Origin: JABDDM01 sp038240295 | Lineage (GTDB): Bacteria > Bacteroidota > Ignavibacteria > Palsa-1295 | NCBI GenBank assembly: GCA_038240295.1 | Contig: JBBSDW010000166.1 | Location: 1-6,531, forward strand | DNA length: 6,531 bases | Direction of reading: 5' to 3' | Shown here: piece by piece, positions 5,324 to 6,531 of the stretch | How positions within the stretch are numbered: position 1 is the first letter of the stretch | How the letters are laid out: each line of letters opens with the position of its first letter | Notes under the pieces: model-generated | Database searches by the model: none | What the model was told of the DNA's origin: nothing | What the model saw: only the letters and a program-made list of their open reading frames with translations | Position numbers and translations under genes: made by a program

Positions 5324-6531
5324 TTAATATGCTTTTGCCCACACCGCTTCGTGCACGGCAGCTTCCCCGCATACGATGCAGCTAACCGGCGCAATCGGCG
5401 AGCGAAATTCCGGGAATGGAATAACACGTATCGTCGCCTTGGTCTCTTCTTTTACCTTCTCTTCGCACGTAGCGCCGCCACACCATCCTGCATAAATAAA
5501 GCCGGTCTCGGCTTCAATAAGCTGTTTCATTTCATCGTACGACTTCACGTCGCGTTTGGAGTTCTGCTCGCGTCGTTCAAGTGCGTTTGATAAAAGCTGC
5601 GCTTGGATCAAATCGAGCAGCGATATCGTACGCGGGGCGATCTCGTCGATCGGAACGAAAAGCTTTTGCTTGCGGCCTGGCTTCGGCGCTTCTAACGACG
5701 AAAGCAAAATTCGCGGCACGACAACCACTGTGCTATTGGCGACATCTTTCGGTCCGATCTCAATGCGAACCGGCACGCCTTTCATTTCCCAATCGAAATA
5801 TTTCGCACCAGGCGACATCGAATCGCGCGTGTCGAACTTGACGCGGATACCATTCGATTTTAGCGTTTGCTGAAGTGCTTTTGCCGCTGCAAATACGCGC
5901 TCTTGTTCTTCCTCCGTTTTCCAGATCGGTACGATCACCGCTTGAGTTGGTGCGAGCTTTGGCGGAAGTACGAGTCCGTCGTCATCGCTGTGGGTCATAA
6001 TGAGTCCACCGATGAGCCGCGTCGAGACGCCCCATGACGTGTTCCATGCGTATTCGATCTCGCCGGTGCGTCCCTGGAAGGTGAGGTCGAATGCTTTCGC
6101 AAAATTTTGTCCGAGGCTGTGACTGGTGCCTGCCTGGAGCGCTTTGTTGTCCTGCATCAAAGCTTCGGTCGCGTAGGTGCGAAGTGCGCCGGCGAATCGC
6201 TCGCTGTCGCTCTTTGGTCCGGTGATCACGGGCATCGCCATGAACGCCTCCATGAACTCGCGATAGACATTGAGCATCCGGAGCGTTTCTTCTTCTGCTT
6301 CCTGCTCCGTCTCGTGCGCGGTATGTCCTTCCTGCCAGAGGAATTCCATCGTGCGCAAAAAGAGCCGTGTGCGCATTTCCCACCTAACGACATTCGCCCA
6401 TTGATTGAGGAGGATCGGAAGATCGCGGTAACTCTGCACCCATTTAGCGTAGGTGTGATAGATGATCGTCTCGGAGGTTGGACGGATCACAAGCGGCTCT
6501 TCAAGTTCTTTGCCGCCGCCGATCGTCACGA
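5324..6531 (-). CDS. proS: Prolyl-tRNA synthetase, type 3 (archaeal/eukaryote-like), N-terminus outside the window
   Basis: Class II synthetase that charges tRNA-Pro with proline in the cytoplasm. The open frame runs to the window edge: its first whole codon, GTG at 6529, is an internal Val, and the family suggests about 80-100 missing residues. Numbered from that Val, the catalytic domain shows EEPLVIRPTSE (10-20), motif 2 from RWEMRTR to FLWQEGHTAH (49-72), GTSHSLGQNFAKAF (134-147) and the motif 3 region WGVSTRLIGGLIMTHSDDDG (166-185), then LVLPP. The anticodon-binding domain starts near 194 (PTQAVIVPIW) and includes KYFDWEMKGVPVRIEIGP. The C-terminal extension carries four cysteines, 350, 355, 384 and 387 (CGGATC and CIVC), as in the zinc-binding domain of this type, and ends in the characteristic Tyr (AKAY). 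It lacks the INS editing domain of the E. coli-type enzyme. All visible motifs are intact. It converges with the acyltransferase gene and no terminator hairpin is evident between them. Confidence 0.97.
   Translation of the reverse strand, partial: VTIGGGKELEEPLVIRPTSETIIYHTYAKWVQSYRDLPILLNQWANVVRWEMRTRLFLRTMEFLWQEGHTAHETEQEAEEETLRMLNVYREFMEAFMAMPVITGPKSDSERFAGALRTYATEALMQDNKALQAGTSHSLGQNFAKAFDLTFQGRTGEIEYAWNTSWGVSTRLIGGLIMTHSDDDGLVLPPKLAPTQAVIVPIWKTEEEQERVFAAAKALQQTLKSNGIRVKFDTRDSMSPGAKYFDWEMKGVPVRIEIGPKDVANSTVVVVPRILLSSLEAPKPGRKQKLFVPIDEIAPRTISLLDLIQAQLLSNALERREQNSKRDVKSYDEMKQLIEAETGFIYAGWCGGATCEEKVKEETKATIRVIPFPEFRSPIAPVSCIVCGEAAVHEAVWAKAY

Overview
This 6.5 kb window is ordinary chromosomal DNA from a bacterium of the Bacteroidota/Chlorobiota (FCB) superphylum. 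The main clue is a secreted enzyme that ends in a type A type-IX-secretion sorting domain, a system confined to that group. The archaeal/eukaryote-like (type 3) prolyl-tRNA synthetase, the general lack of strong AGGAGG ribosome binding sites and mid-range G+C all fit. I cannot name a genus; a deep lineage such as Ignavibacteria/Kapabacteria is only a guess.

Layout. (1) 1-373, minus strand: 5' part of an unrecognised secreted protein, cut by the window edge. (2) 374-605: non-coding spacer with a four-unit heptamer repeat, a perfect 12-bp-arm palindrome and a weak terminator for the next gene. (3) 606-2111, minus: secreted PQQ-type sugar (sorbosone-like) dehydrogenase with a T9SS sorting tail. 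(4) 2112-2256: strong C(UUCG)G intrinsic terminator serving the gene upstream of it. (5) 2257-2859, minus: YceI-family protein without a signal peptide. (6) 2860-3189: divergent intergenic region holding a set of inverted and direct repeats in front of yceI. (7) 3190-4134, plus: exported helical-repeat-like protein whose 3' end appears frameshifted, with tail-like sequence continuing in other frames to about 4246. (8) 4243-5319, plus: membrane acyltransferase of the acyltransferase-3 family, probably co-transcribed with (7). (9) 5324-6531, minus: prolyl-tRNA synthetase, N-terminus outside the window, converging on (8) with only 4 bp between stop codons.

How the genes relate. The two genes on the plus strand form a likely two-gene operon (exported protein plus membrane acyltransferase), plausibly concerned with envelope or surface-glycan modification. 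The minus-strand genes are separated by terminators or long spacers and look like independent units: sugar oxidation outside the cell, a lipid-binding-fold protein inside it, and translation. I see no mobile element, CRISPR array, tRNA, rRNA or defence system. The points most worth checking are the apparent frameshift in gene (7), the repeat-rich region upstream of yceI, and the palindromic/heptameric repeats in the first spacer. I find no convincing evidence of a wholly new biological system.
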